5,780 bases of DNA from an uncultured Collinsella sp. (GTDB lineage Bacteria; Actinomycetota; Coriobacteriia; Coriobacteriales; Coriobacteriaceae), in NCBI GenBank assembly GCA_902470265.1, contig CABRFW010000108.1, forward strand, positions 1-5,780. Direction: 5' to 3'. The position numbers were made by a program, and so were the translations under genes. The notes under the pieces were generated by a model that had not been told where the DNA came from, searched no databases, and saw only the letters and a program-made list of their open reading frames with translations. Below, one piece after another: positions 5,339 to 5,780 of the stretch. Position 1 is the stretch's first letter; each line of letters starts with the position of its first letter.

Positions 5339-5557
5339 CTATTCGATGCCCTCGAGAAGCTCCGATACCGTCATGCCAAGCGCGGGCGCGATCTTAAATA
5401 AAACCTTGAGCGTGAAATTTGCCGTCCCATCTTCGATTCGGTCGAGGTAGGGTCGGCTGATTCCTGTCGCCACGCAAAAATCGACCTTGGAGATACCAAG
5501 GGCCTTGCGCGTCCGCTCAACTCGCTCGCCAAGAATCTGTTTCGCATGCTCATTCAT
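5339..5557 (-). CDS. XRE-family helix-turn-helix transcriptional regulator
   Basis: This is a small DNA-binding protein of 72 aa from ATG 5557 (MNEHAKQILG). The frame extends to a TTG at 5581, which would add eight residues; neither start has a good Shine-Dalgarno, so the start is uncertain. The sequence is almost entirely one HTH_3 domain: an N-terminal helix (GERVERTRKALG, 10-21), then ISKVDFCVATGISRPYLDRI (22-41) covering the two recognition helices, then EDGTANFTLKVLFKIAPALG and VSELLEGIE. The pattern 'S...A..TGIS..YL..IE.G....' is typical of XRE repressors such as HipB- or C-protein-sized regulators. A perfect 26-bp palindrome lies directly upstream and is a likely autoregulatory operator. 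The divergent partner at 5634 is the probable co-regulated gene. Its exact subfamily (toxin-antitoxin antitoxin, restriction-modification controller or other) cannot be told without seeing that partner. Confidence 0.85.
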   Translation of the reverse strand: MNEHAKQILGERVERTRKALGISKVDFCVATGISRPYLDRIEDGTANFTLKVLFKIAPALGMTVSELLEGIE

Positions 5558-5585
5558 GCAGACGAGTTTGAAATGGAGCAAAACA

Positions 5586-5611
5586 AAAACGTAAACTATA
5601 GTTTACGTTTT
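5586..5611. promoter_or_regulatory. Perfect 26-bp palindrome, probable XRE operator
   Basis: The half-site AAAACGTAAACTA (5586-5598) is followed by its exact reverse complement (5599-5611), with no spacer and no mismatch. The centre reads ACTATAGT, so TATAGT, a -10-like word, occurs on both strands (5597-5602 on plus). The site lies 28 bp upstream of the XRE ATG and 22 bp upstream of the divergent CDS, so a protein bound here could block transcription in both directions. As DNA the palindrome is certain; binding by the adjacent XRE protein is inference. Confidence 0.7.
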
Positions 5612-5633
5612 GCCGAATATACAGGAGTTTTCT

Positions 5634-5780
5634 ATGTCGGGTTCTTCGGTCCGCATGCACCGAACTACGCTTCGCACAAACAGCGCACCGCCCAAGCTCG
5701 TCATCGTTGAAGCCGAATGCCTTTCACCCGATGAGCGCACAGCATTTGCATTGCTATCAAGTCGCGTCGCCGCCGTTCTG
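5634..5780 (+). CDS. Unidentified protein, N-terminal part (runs off window)
   Basis: ATG at 5634 has AGGAG (5623-5627) six bases upstream, one of the best ribosome sites in the window, and the frame is open for all 49 codons to the edge. The visible residues begin MSGSSVRMHRTTLRTN, a basic and polar leader, then PPKLVIVEAECLSPDERTAFA and LLSSRVAAVL. The segment after residue 20 looks like a beta strand followed by an amphipathic helix. There is no signal peptide or membrane helix. I do not recognise the family. The position opposite an XRE regulator across a palindrome suggests it is that regulator's target, as in repressor-controlled accessory genes or toxin-antitoxin-like pairs. Codon use resembles the housekeeping genes more than the AT-rich DUF2971 gene. 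Confidence 0.65.
   Translation, partial: MSGSSVRMHRTTLRTNSAPPKLVIVEAECLSPDERTAFALLSSRVAAVL

Noticed and set aside
1..5780. CRISPR array, tRNA, rRNA or insertion-sequence transposase
   Set aside because: No regularly spaced direct repeats of CRISPR size, no cloverleaf or rRNA-like sequence, and no transposase or recombinase ORF were seen on either strand.

Overview
The window most resembles a chromosomal segment of a high-GC Gram-positive gut bacterium of the Coriobacteriia, with Collinsella or a close relative as the best guess. That placement is an inference from the GC-rich codon use and protein style of the housekeeping genes, with no database search behind it. Two housekeeping genes, guaA (GMP synthase) and a type I L-asparaginase gene, are divergently transcribed at about 2437-5316. 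They are flanked on the left by accessory DNA and on the right by a small repressor-type regulator facing an unknown gene that runs off the window.

Left accessory region (1-2436). It opens with a 57-codon ORF (45-218) that looks like the N-terminal part of an excisionase/MerR-type helix-turn-helix protein. Its 3' end runs into a compact cassette: a sigma70-like promoter (171-199), a predicted structured RNA of about 54 nt ending in a strong intrinsic terminator (206-259), and a DUF3800 gene starting at TTG 283. The RNA-then-DUF3800 layout recalls the reported DUF3800-associated RNA motifs and is the most interesting item here. The DUF3800 protein stops before the family's C-terminal conserved segment, so it is probably truncated. 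Sequence after about 797 becomes more AT-rich and may hold the tail of another broken gene (794-928). A convergent, low-GC DUF2971 gene follows on the minus strand (937-1995). Upstream of it is a 435-bp gene-free stretch packed with inverted repeats and 11-bp-spaced tandem repeats, ending in the probable guaA terminator (2328-2392).

Housekeeping block. guaA (minus, 2437-4035) and ansA (plus, 4303-5316) diverge from a 267-bp intergenic region with a plausible ansA promoter and operator-like inverted repeats on the guaA side. Both proteins are full length with intact catalytic motifs.

Right edge. A 72-aa XRE-family regulator (minus, 5339-5557) converges on ansA with a 22-bp gap. Upstream of it a perfect 26-bp palindrome (5586-5611) separates it from a well-led but incomplete plus-strand CDS starting at 5634. 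This is the usual architecture of an autoregulated repressor controlling a divergent gene.

Overall the left part looks like a hot spot where small defence- or mobile-element-type genes have been inserted and have partly decayed next to core metabolism.
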